DNA from: Gemmatimonadaceae bacterium
Lineage (GTDB): Bacteria; Gemmatimonadota; Gemmatimonadetes; Gemmatimonadales; Gemmatimonadaceae
Assembly (NCBI GenBank): GCA_025934775.1
Contig: JAICWO010000001.1
Span: forward strand, 124,001 to 188,000
Length of the DNA stretch: 64,000 nt
Direction of reading: 5' to 3'
Shown: positions 37,638 through 46,758 of the stretch, piece by piece
Layout: each line of letters opens with the position of its first letter
Numbering within the stretch: position 1 is the stretch's first letter
Notes under the pieces: generated by a model
The model's database searches: none
What the model was told of the DNA's origin: nothing
The model's input: only the letters and a program-made list of their open reading frames with translations
Program-made: the position numbers and the translations under genes

Positions 37638-38624
37638 ATGCCACAATTCCCTGCGTATCGCCCGCGCCGGCTCCGCCGCACGGCCGCGCTGCGCCGTCTC
37701 GTCCGCGAGACGACGCTCCAGCCGTCGCAGCTCGTGCTGCCGCTCTTCGTGCGGTCAGGGGCGGGGATTCGGCAGCCGGTCGAATCGATGGCGGGCGTGG
37801 CGCAGACCTCCGTTGATGAAATGCTCGAGGACGCGTCCGAGGCCGCGGGTCTGGGCGTCGGCGGCGTGCTGCTCTTCGGCATCCCGGACCGGAAGGATGC
37901 GACGGGTTCCGAAGCGTGGAACGACGAGGCGCCGGTGCAGCAGGCGGTGCGCGCGCTCAAGCGCGAGCTGCCGGAGCTCGTCGTCATCACCGACGTGTGC
38001 CTGTGCGAATACACGGAGCACGGCCACTGCGGCGTGATCAAGAACGGCGACGTCGACAACGACGAGACGCTCGAGCTCCTCGCGCGCGAGGCGGTGTCGC
38101 ACGCGCGCGCCGGCGCGGACATCGTCGCGCCGAGCGACATGATGGACGGCCGCGTGCGTGCGATCCGCGCCGCGCTCGACGGCGACGGCTTCACGAATAC
38201 GCCGATCCTGAGCTACGCCGCGAAGTTCGCCGGCCCGTTCTACGGCCCGTTTCGCGACGCGGCGGAGTCCGTGCCGCGGTTCGGCGACCGCCGCAGCTAT
38301 CAGATGGACTCCGGCAACGCGGATGAAGCGCTGCGCGAGGTGTGGCTCGACATCGAGGAGGGCGCGGACATGGTGATGGTGAAGCCGGCCGGTCCGTTCC
38401 TCGACGTGATTCAGCGCGTGAAGGCCGAGACCGGCTATCCGCTCGCCGCGTACCAGGTGAGCGGTGAGTACGCTATGATTCAGGCGGCCGCCGACCGCGG
38501 GTGGATCGACCGCGAGCGCGTGATGATGGACTCGCTGCTGGGCATCCGGCGCGCCGGCGCGGACGTGGTGATCACGTATTTCGCGCGCGCGGCGGCGCGG
38601 CTGCTCGCGAGCGGCGCGGCCTGA
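37638..38624 (+). CDS. hemB: Delta-aminolevulinic acid dehydratase (porphobilinogen synthase)
   Basis: [83 protein letters not shown]. Confidence 0.97.
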   Translation: MPQFPAYRPRRLRRTAALRRLVRETTLQPSQLVLPLFVRSGAGIRQPVESMAGVAQTSVDEMLEDASEAAGLGVGGVLLFGIPDRKDATGSEAWNDEAPVQQAVRALKRELPELVVITDVCLCEYTEHGHCGVIKNGDVDNDETLELLAREAVSHARAGADIVAPSDMMDGRVRAIRAALDGDGFTNTPILSYAAKFAGPFYGPFRDAAESVPRFGDRRSYQMDSGNADEALREVWLDIEEGADMVMVKPAGPFLDVIQRVKAETGYPLAAYQVSGEYAMIQAAADRGWIDRERVMMDSLLGIRRAGADVVITYFARAAARLLASGAA

Positions 38625-38663
38625 TCCGGCGATTCATTCGCGAATTGGTATACTGATAATATA

Positions 38664-39206
38664 ATGATCAATCTCTGGCGCGATCTTCCGCCGGGCCGCC
38701 ACGCGCCGGAAGAAGTCACGGCGGTGGTCGAGATCCCGTTCGGCAGCCGCAACAAGTACGAGCTCGACAAAGCGACTGGGCTGATGAAGCTCGACCGCGT
38801 GTTGTATTCCGCGGTCCACTACCCCGGCGACTACGGCTTCATTCCGCGTACGCTCCACGAGGACGGCGATCCGCTCGACGTGCTCGTGCTCGTGAAGGAG
38901 CAGACGTTCTCCGGCTGCATGATCGACGTGCGGCCCTTGGGCGTGCTGCGCATGCTCGACCGCGGCGAGCCCGACGACAAGATCCTCGCCGTGCCGCTCC
39001 ACGACCCGTACTACGAGGAGTACTTCGACATCGCCGACATTCCGGCCCACCAGCTGCGCGAGGTGGAGTACTTCTTTCTCACGTACAAGGATCTGGAAGG
39101 AAAGCGGGTGCAGATCCGAGGATGGGAGAAGAGCGAAGTGGCGATGCGAGTGATCGTGGAGTCGATCACGCGGTATGACGAGGTATACCTTACCGTTGGG
39201 CCGTGA
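38664..39206 (+). CDS. ppa: Inorganic pyrophosphatase
   Basis: EIPFGSRNKYELDKATGLMKLDRVLYSAVHYPGDYGFIPRTLHEDGDPLDVLVLV. Confidence 0.96.
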   Translation: MINLWRDLPPGRHAPEEVTAVVEIPFGSRNKYELDKATGLMKLDRVLYSAVHYPGDYGFIPRTLHEDGDPLDVLVLVKEQTFSGCMIDVRPLGVLRMLDRGEPDDKILAVPLHDPYYEEYFDIADIPAHQLREVEYFFLTYKDLEGKRVQIRGWEKSEVAMRVIVESITRYDEVYLTVGP

Positions 39207-39511
39207 GCTGAGGGCTGAGAGCAAGCCGACAGCCGCAGTTCTCAGCTCGGCTGTTCGCTATCGGCGACAGCTATCAGAGGGATTTGGAAGGGAGTAATGG
39301 GATCGGTGGTCGGCTTCCGGCGGCGGCGTACGCGAGCGGTGGCACGACGGGATCTCGCCACTCGAGCATTGTTTTCGTGATGCCGGCGAACCGGAGTGGA
39401 ACCAGATCCGCGCTCCCATTCAACGCTTCGTTCCGCATTCCTCGGATCGCTGTCGCTGATAGCGAACAGCCGAGCCGGGAACTGGCAGCTCGCTGTCAGC
39501 TCCCGCCCTAA
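39205..39511. repeat. Large fold-back element between ppa and 39508-40146, heptamer-like at its ends
   Basis: 39245-39275 GCTCGGCTGTTCGCTATCGGCGACAGCTATC is inverted at 39445-39475 with two mismatches; outer arms GAGCTGA|GGGCTGA.. and ..CAGCTCG|CTGTCAG|CTCCCGC. Confidence 0.85.
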
Positions 39512-40146
39512 TCCTCGTCATCGTCGTTGAGGTACTCCCGACGCCGCACCCGTACCCTCACCTCGGCCATCAGCGCCACGCCGGTCAGGCGAACAACGGG
39601 AAATTGTCCTTCGCGCTCGCCCGGCCTCGGCAGCTCGTCGGCTCTGCTGTTCACGCTCGCCATGATCGCGTGCATGTCGTTGATGACGCGCATGCCTTCC
39701 GGCACGGTGATCTTCACGTTGCTCATCACCGCGCTCACGTGAAGCTCGACCACGCCGGCGGGGAGCACCGCCTGCGTGAGGTCGAGCTTCGTGTCGGCCA
39801 TGATCGCGAGCACGCGCATGCGCTGCGGCACGGCCCAGCGGCCCATCCGGCGCGTCTCGCCCATGATCGCGAGGAGACGCGACTCCTCGCGCGGCGCCAT
39901 GCCGGCGGCGGCGGGTGGCGCGCCACCGGCGGTCCGGCGCGCCACGGCCGCGCCCGGCGCCGGCGGGATTGCGCGAAGATCGGCCGTGATCGCCTCGAGA
40001 TCGGCGAGGCTCGTCGCCTTGTACACGCGCTCGATCCGTCGCTCGAGATCGTCGAGCGACAGATCGTCATTCGCGAAGTGAGATGATAGTTCTTCGATCT
40101 TCTGCTCGCGCGCGCGCGCGAGGGCAGGGACGGGGGCGTCGCTCAT
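39508..40146 (-). CDS. DUF1707/LiaF-like domain protein
   Basis: N-terminal SSHFANDDLSLDDLERRIERVYKATSLADLEAITADL; C-terminal LAIMGETRRMGRW..VLAIMADTKLDLTQA..VELHVSAVMSNVKITVPEGM. Confidence 0.85.
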   Translation of the reverse strand: MSDAPVPALARAREQKIEELSSHFANDDLSLDDLERRIERVYKATSLADLEAITADLRAIPPAPGAAVARRTAGGAPPAAAGMAPREESRLLAIMGETRRMGRWAVPQRMRVLAIMADTKLDLTQAVLPAGVVELHVSAVMSNVKITVPEGMRVINDMHAIMASVNSRADELPRPGEREGQFPVVRLTGVALMAEVRVRVRRREYLNDDDED

Positions 40147-40179
40147 ACGTCAAACATACCAGGACGCCCGCGCCTCACG

Positions 40180-40890
40180 TCACGTGATCGGCGCCACGGC
40201 GCCGTGGTCCACCGGTTCCGGCTCGCGCGGCAGGAACAGGCGATCGTAGAGCAGCGCCGCGACGATGCCGCCGAGGAGCGGCCCCACGAAGTACGCCGTC
40301 TGTCCCTCGAAGATGTTCATCGCGAGCGCCGGGCCGAACGAACGCGCCGGATTCATCGAGCCGCCGGTGAGCGGGCCAATGGCGAGAATGCCCGCCGTCA
40401 CCGTGAGGCCGATCGCGAAGCCGCCGACCTTCGGTGCTTTGGGATCGACCGCCGTCCCGAACACCACGAACACGAGGAAGAACGTCGCGATCGCCTCGAG
40501 CGAGATCGCCTGGAGCATGTTGATGTCCGACGAGATCGACTGCCCGCCGAGCCGCGTCGCGGCGACGATGTTCGCGGGATAGAGCACCTTGAGCAGATAG
40601 GCGGCGATGATCGCGCCGCCGAACTGCGCGATCCAGTACACCACCGCCATCATCGGATCGATGCGCCTCGTGACGAGAAAGCCCGCCGTGACGGCGGGAT
40701 TCAGGTGCCCCGAGATCCGCATCGTGGCGGTGACCATGATCGCGAGGATCAATCCGTGCGCGAACGCGATGTTCACCACGGCGACCTGCATCGAGAGCAT
40801 CGGACTCGTGATGATCGTCGCGCCGCCGATGAACACGAGCGCGAACGTGCCGATGAACTCCGCGGCGAAATGGCGCCAGGCGTCTTTCAT
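40180..40890 (-). CDS. MIP family channel (aquaporin/glycerol facilitator)
   Basis: FIGTFALVFIGGA, SGHLNPAVTAGF and GSMNPARSFGPA (two NPA boxes). Confidence 0.95.
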   Translation of the reverse strand: MKDAWRHFAAEFIGTFALVFIGGATIITSPMLSMQVAVVNIAFAHGLILAIMVTATMRISGHLNPAVTAGFLVTRRIDPMMAVVYWIAQFGGAIIAAYLLKVLYPANIVAATRLGGQSISSDINMLQAISLEAIATFFLVFVVFGTAVDPKAPKVGGFAIGLTVTAGILAIGPLTGGSMNPARSFGPALAMNIFEGQTAYFVGPLLGGIVAALLYDRLFLPREPEPVDHGAVAPIT

Positions 40891-40892
40891 TG

Positions 40893-41036
40893 GAGGGAGG
40901 CTGGAGGTTGAAGGCTTGAGGTTGGCGACGGCGCTCGATTGGCGCATTCAAGCTGGCGACTCAGGGCCGGTGCCGCCAGCGGGATTCGATCGTGCACTCG
41001 CCAGCCTCTACTCTCCAACCTCCAACTTCCGCCCCT
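40893..41036. repeat. Heptamer-phased fold-back element (GAGGYTG family)
   Basis: Left GAGGCTG|GAGGTTG|AAGGCTT|GAGGTTG (40897-40924); right CAGCCTC|TACTCTC|CAACCTC|CAACTTC (41002-41029). Confidence 0.85.
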
Positions 41037-42273
41037 ACACGCGCCCCAACACCAACGCCGCGTTGATTCCCCCGAACCCGAACGAGTTCGTGAGGATGTA
41101 GTCCACGTGCGCCGTGCGGCCGCTCCCCGGGATATAATCGAGATCGCAGCCTTCGGCCGCGGTCTCGAGGTTGAGCGTAGGCGGGAGCCAGTCGCGCTCG
41201 AGCGAGAGCGCGCAGATGGCCGCCTCGATCGCGCCCGACGCGCCGAGCGCGTGGCCGTAGTACGCCTTGGTGCTGCTCACTTGCAGCTTCGCCGCGTGCT
41301 CGCCGAACACGTCCTTGATCGCGCGCGTCTCGGTCGGATCGTTGAGCGGCGTGCTGCTGCCGTGCGCGTTCACGTACCCGATTTCGTGCGGCTCGATGTG
41401 CGCATCCTTGAGCGCGCCGCGCATCGCGCGCGCGGCCTGCGATCCGTCGGGCCGCGGCGCCGTCATGTGGTGTGCGTCGTTGCAGAACGCGTAGCCGAGC
41501 ACTTCGCCATAGATGTGCGCGCCGCGTGCCCGTGCGCGATCGTACTCCTCGAGCACGAGAATCGACGCGCCTTCGCCCATGACGAATCCGTCGCGATCGC
41601 GGTCGAACGGCCGCGAGGCGTGCTGCGGGTCGTCGTTGCGTGTCGACATCGCGCGAATGATCGCGAACGCGCCGAAGCAGAGGAGGCTGAGCGGCGCTTC
41701 CACGCCACCGCACAGCATCACGTCGGCGTAGCCGTCGCGAATCTGCCGGAAGCCTTCGCCGACGCCCATCGTCCCGGACGCGCAGCTCATCGCGTTCGTG
41801 CTGTTCGGTCCCTGCACGCCGAACTCGATCGCCACGTTGCAGCTCGCCGCGCCGCCAAAGACGTTGGTCGCGAGCGTCGCCGCCACGGACTTGATGCCTT
41901 GCTCTTTGAAGATGTACAACTGCTCCTCGGCGAATCCGCTGCCGCCGAGCGCCGTGCCCAGTGTCGCGCCGATGCGCTCGCGATCCTCGTGCGCCAGATC
42001 GAGCTCGGCATCCTCGATCGCGAGCCGCGCCGAGGCGACGGTGAAGTGGCCGAAGCGGTCGAGCCGCCGCGCGCGCCGCGCCTCGATGAAATCGGCCACG
42101 TCGAAATCGATCTCCGCGGCGATTCGACTATGGTAGATCGACGGATCGAACCGAGTGACCGCGCGCACCGCGGAGCGCTGGGCCTGAATTCCGTTCCACA
42201 GCGCCTCGCGCCCGATGCCGATCGGCGTGACCGCTCCGATGCCCGTGATCACCACTCGCCGCCGCTCAGTCAC
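41035..42273 (-). CDS. Beta-ketoacyl-ACP synthase (FabF/KS-like)
   Basis: RRVVITGIGAVTPIG, NAMSCASGTMGVG, VNAHGSSTPLND, STKAYYGHALGASGAIEA, NSFGFGGINAALVLGR. Confidence 0.92.
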   Translation of the reverse strand: MTERRRVVITGIGAVTPIGIGREALWNGIQAQRSAVRAVTRFDPSIYHSRIAAEIDFDVADFIEARRARRLDRFGHFTVASARLAIEDAELDLAHEDRERIGATLGTALGGSGFAEEQLYIFKEQGIKSVAATLATNVFGGAASCNVAIEFGVQGPNSTNAMSCASGTMGVGEGFRQIRDGYADVMLCGGVEAPLSLLCFGAFAIIRAMSTRNDDPQHASRPFDRDRDGFVMGEGASILVLEEYDRARARGAHIYGEVLGYAFCNDAHHMTAPRPDGSQAARAMRGALKDAHIEPHEIGYVNAHGSSTPLNDPTETRAIKDVFGEHAAKLQVSSTKAYYGHALGASGAIEAAICALSLERDWLPPTLNLETAAEGCDLDYIPGSGRTAHVDYILTNSFGFGGINAALVLGRV

Positions 42274-42277
42274 TCGC

Positions 42278-42823
42278 TCATGCCTCGGTGGATGCGATCG
42301 TATTGGAGATACGTTCGGCGGCGTGCGCGAGCCCGGCAAGGGTGCGCCAGGCGATTCCGTGCACGAACACCGGCCCGATGATGCCGCGTGCCGCCATCGG
42401 ACCAATCAACGGTACTGGCGGCCCGTTCCACACGTGCACGATTCGGACGAGCGTGTCGGCTCCGTTCTGTGCCCGTTGAAACGTCCACTCGACCTCCATT
42501 CCCGTGGTGACGCCGCGGACGTGCCTGAATCGAATCGCCGGCCGCGCTTCGGTCGAGTCCGTCACGGACATGAGTGACGTCCACCACGTGGGCCACCGCA
42601 GCCAACCAAACGGCCGGTTCGCCGACATCGCCACGAGGCCGCCGCCGTCGGATCGGCGGTCCTCGAAGCGCACGTAACGATAATGCGACAGATGCCGCGG
42701 CCACTGCTCCACATCCGCCGCGAGCCGAAAGATCGTGTCGAGCGGCGCGCGGACCGTGTGCTCGTCCACGGTCGTCATGCGCCAGCCAGTGGGCATTGGC
42801 CCGAGCGCGTGCGGCTCTGTCAT
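42278..42823 (-). CDS. SRPBCC/polyketide cyclase-like protein
   Basis: VRAPLDTIFRLAADVEQWPRHLSHYRYVRFEDRR.. Confidence 0.8.
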   Translation of the reverse strand: MTEPHALGPMPTGWRMTTVDEHTVRAPLDTIFRLAADVEQWPRHLSHYRYVRFEDRRSDGGGLVAMSANRPFGWLRWPTWWTSLMSVTDSTEARPAIRFRHVRGVTTGMEVEWTFQRAQNGADTLVRIVHVWNGPPVPLIGPMAARGIIGPVFVHGIAWRTLAGLAHAAERISNTIASTEA

Positions 42824-43506
42824 GCGCCCGGCGCCCAGCGTGCCGTGAGCCGGTACCCGAGCTTGCGCCGCACGCGCGCCTCCGCGCCGGTCGCGTTGCG
42901 GACGAGTCGCGCGAGCTCCGGCGCGGTGAAGCCCCGGAGGACGGAGACCACGCCGTCGTGCCGCGTCACGCGGTGAAAGCGCAGCGCGACGGCGACGAGC
43001 CAGAAGCCCGCCGCGGCGAACCAGCTTCGCCGCAGGTCGCTCACGATCACCGCCCGTCCGGCCACGCGATTCATCTCGCGCAGCAACTGCTCGGCATGAG
43101 TGTTCTCGAAATGATGGAGGAGCTGCGAGCAGAGGACGATGTCGATGCTCCCGTCGCGGAACGGCAGCGCGAGCGCGCTGGCGCAGACGGCGCCGTCGAG
43201 CCGCTCGCGGGACGCCGCGAGCAGCGTCGGCGCCTCGTCGACACCGAAGATCGTGATCGCCGTCCCCGTACGCGCCGCGGCGTCGCGCACGCCAGCGGGA
43301 ATGTCCGCCAATCCCGTGCCGACGTCGAGGAGGGTGGCGGACGCGAGCCCGCGGGCCGCGCCGCGCACCTCGCCCATCGCGGCGCGGAGTCCGCCCAGCC
43401 ATCGGTTGGAGCTCGCGATGTCGGCGTGCGAGCGCCGGCGCACCGCGGGATCGACCGAGGCGTCATCCAGGATCTCCACGCCGCGGCGCCGCGCCGGCGT
43501 CAACAT
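42820..43506 (-). CDS. Class I SAM-dependent methyltransferase
   Basis: ATLLDVGTGLADIPAGV, ALPFRDGSIDIVLCSQLLHHFENTHAEQLLREMNRVAG. Confidence 0.9.
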   Translation of the reverse strand: MLTPARRRGVEILDDASVDPAVRRRSHADIASSNRWLGGLRAAMGEVRGAARGLASATLLDVGTGLADIPAGVRDAAARTGTAITIFGVDEAPTLLAASRERLDGAVCASALALPFRDGSIDIVLCSQLLHHFENTHAEQLLREMNRVAGRAVIVSDLRRSWFAAAGFWLVAVALRFHRVTRHDGVVSVLRGFTAPELARLVRNATGAEARVRRKLGYRLTARWAPGA

Positions 43507-43512
43507 GCGCCG

Positions 43513-43986
43513 TCAGCGCTCGAGCTGCGCATAGCCGCCGCGATAGTAGAGCAAGGGACGTCCGTCGCGCGGCTCGGCGCGCTCGACGCGAGCCAGGAAC
43601 ACCGTGTGGTCGCCGGCGTCGTGGTGCTCGGTGATGACGCATTCCAGGTGCGCCAGCGCGTCGTCGAGCAGCACGACGCCGCACTCGCCGCGCGTGAACG
43701 CGATCCCGTCAAAGCGCTGGTCCTCGTCGTCGGCGAACCGCCGGGAGTACGCCTCCTGAAGCGATGATAAAATGTTAATACCAATATTGGCATGGCCGAG
43801 CAGCAGGCCGTGCATCGACGCGGCGTGATCGACGCAGACGAGCACGAGCGGCGGCTCGAGGCTCGCCGAACAGAACGCGCTCACCGTCATGCCGTGGTCC
43901 TGGCCGGCGTCGTCGCGGGCGGTCACGATCGTGACGCCGGAGGCGAATCGGCCGAGCACGCTGCGAAACGTGTCGGAATCGATCAT
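43513..43986 (-). CDS. Flavin reductase-domain protein
   Basis: FRSVLGRFASGVTIVTARDDAGQDHGMTVSAFCSASLEPPLVLVCVD. Confidence 0.9.
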   Translation of the reverse strand: MIDSDTFRSVLGRFASGVTIVTARDDAGQDHGMTVSAFCSASLEPPLVLVCVDHAASMHGLLLGHANIGINILSSLQEAYSRRFADDEDQRFDGIAFTRGECGVVLLDDALAHLECVITEHHDAGDHTVFLARVERAEPRDGRPLLYYRGGYAQLER

Positions 43987-44024
43987 CGTGATGGCGGTTG
44001 AGGCGGTGGAGCGCGCGCGCACGC

Positions 44025-45251
44025 TCAGAGGCCGAACACGCTCCAAATGTACCCCGGCCGCACAACCTCGCGCGCGGGAACGAAGTCGCCCGTCACACCG
44101 ATGAGGAGATCCGCGAGATCCTTGCGCGCCGCGAGCCGCCGCGCCGCGCGATTGATCAGCGGCGCCGAGCCCACGACGAGGCCGATCACGCGCTCCACGG
44201 TCCACTTTCCGGAGAACTCCGTGCGACGCGACGCGTCGTAGCGCGCGAGCGCGGCGTCGGCGGCGGTGTCGCTCGCCGCCTGAAGCGCCTCGACAATGGA
44301 CGCCGAGAGCATCTCGCCGCCGCGCAAACCTGCATAGATCCCCTCGCCCGTGAACGGGTCGAAGAAATCCGCTGCGTCGCCCACGAGCGCCGCGCCGGGC
44401 GCCCATGCGCGGCGCGCGTGCGACGCGAACGGCCCCGTGGCGACCACCGGCGAGACGCGCGTCGCGTTCGCGAATCGTGGACGAAGATGCGCGCGCGACG
44501 CGAGCCAGCGATCGAGGAACGCGGCGCGGTCGCCGGCGATCTCGCGCGAGCGCGATGCGGGGACCACGAGCGCGACCGTCGTCACGCCGCTCCCCACGTC
44601 TGCGATGCCGACGTACCCGTCGCGCTCGACGTGCATCTCGCCGTGCTCGCCGATGTCGCCGACACCGGCATAGTGCGTGACGAGCGCGAGCCGCCGCGGC
44701 CAGCGCGCAACACGCGCGAGCCCCAAGCGCCGCGCGACGATCGAACGCAGCCCGTCCGCGCCGACGGTGAAACGCGCGCGCAGCTCCCGGCGAGCGCCGT
44801 CGTCGAGCACATGCACGCCGCGAACGCGGCCGCGCTCGTGGATCAGATCTGTCGCGCGCACGCGCTCCGTCACGCGCGCGCCCGCGGCGCGCGCCGCGTC
44901 GAGCAGCATGGCGTCGAGCACCTCGCGACGAACGGAGAGTCCGCGGTCGCGATACCCTCGGAACCCGTGCGACGCGACGAAGTCGCCCCGAATGATGGAT
45001 CCGTTGGGCGCGCGCACGCGGATTCCGGCGAGCGCCGCGGCGCCCGAGCGCTCCACGCTCTCGAGCACGCCCATCGCCGCCAGGATGCGCGACGCCTCCG
45101 GGCTCAGATATTCGGCGCACGGCTTCGGGCGCGGAAAGCGCGCGCGATCCACGATGTGGACGTCGATGCCGGCCGCCGCCAGCGCGAAGCCGAGCGACGA
45201 GCCCGCCGGGCCGCCGCCGACGATGAGAACTTCTGAATGCTCGTCCGTCAC
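44025..45251 (-). CDS. FAD-dependent oxidoreductase, geranylgeranyl reductase-like
   Basis: VLIVGGGPAGSSLGFALAAAGIDVHIVDRARFPRPKPCAEYLSP; ALVGDAADFFDPFTGEGIYAGLRGGEM. Confidence 0.88.
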   Translation of the reverse strand: MTDEHSEVLIVGGGPAGSSLGFALAAAGIDVHIVDRARFPRPKPCAEYLSPEASRILAAMGVLESVERSGAAALAGIRVRAPNGSIIRGDFVASHGFRGYRDRGLSVRREVLDAMLLDAARAAGARVTERVRATDLIHERGRVRGVHVLDDGARRELRARFTVGADGLRSIVARRLGLARVARWPRRLALVTHYAGVGDIGEHGEMHVERDGYVGIADVGSGVTTVALVVPASRSREIAGDRAAFLDRWLASRAHLRPRFANATRVSPVVATGPFASHARRAWAPGAALVGDAADFFDPFTGEGIYAGLRGGEMLSASIVEALQAASDTAADAALARYDASRRTEFSGKWTVERVIGLVVGSAPLINRAARRLAARKDLADLLIGVTGDFVPAREVVRPGYIWSVFGL

Positions 45252-46042
45252 GCCGCGACCACGCGCGTGAGTCCGGCGGCGACGATCGCGCCGCCGAGTG
45301 TCGCAAGCAGGTTGATGCCGTCGTTGTCGAGCCAGGCGATGCCGCGTGCGTGTCGCGTCGCCGCGCCGCAGTCGTGCGTCATCCGCTCGGTCTCTATGCC
45401 GCACACGTCGCAGTGTCGCCGGGCCTGGAACAACGCGCCGGTCAGCGAGTCCGCGAATGCGCCGGTCACGCCGCCCGCGAGCGCGAACGCCGACGGCCGT
45501 GCTCCCCACCCTAATGCGAGCGCGAGTGCTGCCACGAAGCCTGCTCCGAGAATTGATGACACTGTTCCAACGACGGAGACCCCTCCGGAGGTTCCCGGTG
45601 GCACCGGCCGCAGCGTGAGCAGCGATCTCGGCGTGCCGCCGTACAGCGTGCCGAGCTCCGTGCCCCAGGTGTCGCCGGCTGATGCGGCGAGCGCGCCGGC
45701 GCCGGCCGCGAGCCAGATCGTGTCGTGGTGCACGATGCCGACCAGTGCCGCGAGCGCGAACACGCCGCCGTTCGCGAGCACCTGCACCGCGTCGCGAGCA
45801 CCGGTCTTTTCGATCACGGATTGCGTGTGCGCCAGCTTGGCGTCGCGTCCCACGCGCGAGAGCGCGCTCGACGAGACGAAATACGCGATGAGCAGCGCGC
45901 CCCAGCTCCACCCCGCCGCGACGGCGGCGGTGCCGACCACCGTCGCCGCGATCGCGCCCGACGTGGTGAGCGAACGCGCGGCGCGCGCGACGATCGCGAT
46001 GGCCGCCGCGAGCAACAGTCCCGCGATGATTCGCGCGATCAT
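45248..46042 (-). CDS. DUF92 family membrane protein
   Basis: TTSGAIAATVVGTAAVAAGWSWGALLIAYFVSSS..ASAGDTWGTELGTL, PGTSGGVSVVGTVSSILGAG; DUF92 includes plant VTE6. Confidence 0.85.
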   Translation of the reverse strand: MIARIIAGLLLAAAIAIVARAARSLTTSGAIAATVVGTAAVAAGWSWGALLIAYFVSSSALSRVGRDAKLAHTQSVIEKTGARDAVQVLANGGVFALAALVGIVHHDTIWLAAGAGALAASAGDTWGTELGTLYGGTPRSLLTLRPVPPGTSGGVSVVGTVSSILGAGFVAALALALGWGARPSAFALAGGVTGAFADSLTGALFQARRHCDVCGIETERMTHDCGAATRHARGIAWLDNDGINLLATLGGAIVAAGLTRVVAA

Positions 46043-46114
46043 TCGTTCGCGGCTTGAATGGACCCTCCGCGACGGCTAGCTTCGCTGTCTGCCTCGCCCC
46101 CTCCGCTGACGCTC

Positions 46115-46753
46115 ATGCTCGCCACGGTTGACGCCCTCCTGCCGCTCAGTCTTCTCGAAGCGGTCCGCAACGTCGACACTCCCAACGATCAGTTCGATAC
46201 GGAGTATGTCGACGAGCTGCGCAACAAGCGCCTCGGCCTCAGCGACACGATCTACGCACAGATCAAACGGCACACGGAAGCCGCGCGCCGGGGCCATCGC
46301 ACGGCGTCTGACGAGGCGATCGCGCTTGCCAAGCTGATCGGCCGCCGACCGGACTCCGAAGCCGTCTTTCGCGCGGCCGGTGACTACATGGCTCGGCAGT
46401 CGTACCGCACCATCTCGCCAGTCACGCGCAAGCTGATGCGGCTGATGCCGTCGGCGATGGCGCGGCCGCTCGCGTTCCGCCACGCGCGGAAGATCGCCGC
46501 GCGCTACCTCGGCGGCAACGTGAGGCGGGTGGGTTCGTTCTTGTTGCTCGAGGTGCCCCGATCGATCACGCTCGGCACGGCGCCAGGCGCGATAGGATGT
46601 ACGTATTATGAATCCGCGATCAAGCAGCTCCTCCGCCTTCTGATCGGCAGCATCGGTGCGGTGGAGCACGTCCGCTGTTCGGGGCGCGGAGAAGGATCCT
46701 GTGAATGGCGCGCCGACTGGCGCTCGTTCGATCGCACGGCCGGCCTGGATTGA
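46115..46753 (+). CDS. V4R/DUF2378-like protein
   Basis: YYESAIKQLLRLLIGSIGAVEHVRCSGRGEGSCEWRADW resembles the V4R C-terminal Cys motif; helical N-terminal region. Confidence 0.6.
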   Translation: MLATVDALLPLSLLEAVRNVDTPNDQFDTEYVDELRNKRLGLSDTIYAQIKRHTEAARRGHRTASDEAIALAKLIGRRPDSEAVFRAAGDYMARQSYRTISPVTRKLMRLMPSAMARPLAFRHARKIAARYLGGNVRRVGSFLLLEVPRSITLGTAPGAIGCTYYESAIKQLLRLLIGSIGAVEHVRCSGRGEGSCEWRADWRSFDRTAGLD

Positions 46754-46758
46754 ACCAT

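Noticed and set aside
43998-45236. 412-aa plus-strand ORF opposite the FAD oxidoreductase
   Set aside because: Arg-rich shadow ORF without recognisable motifs.
43513-45306. 597-aa ORF joining the FAD oxidoreductase region with the flavin reductase
   Set aside because: The N-terminal part is out of frame with the oxidoreductase; the flavin reductase starts at 43986.
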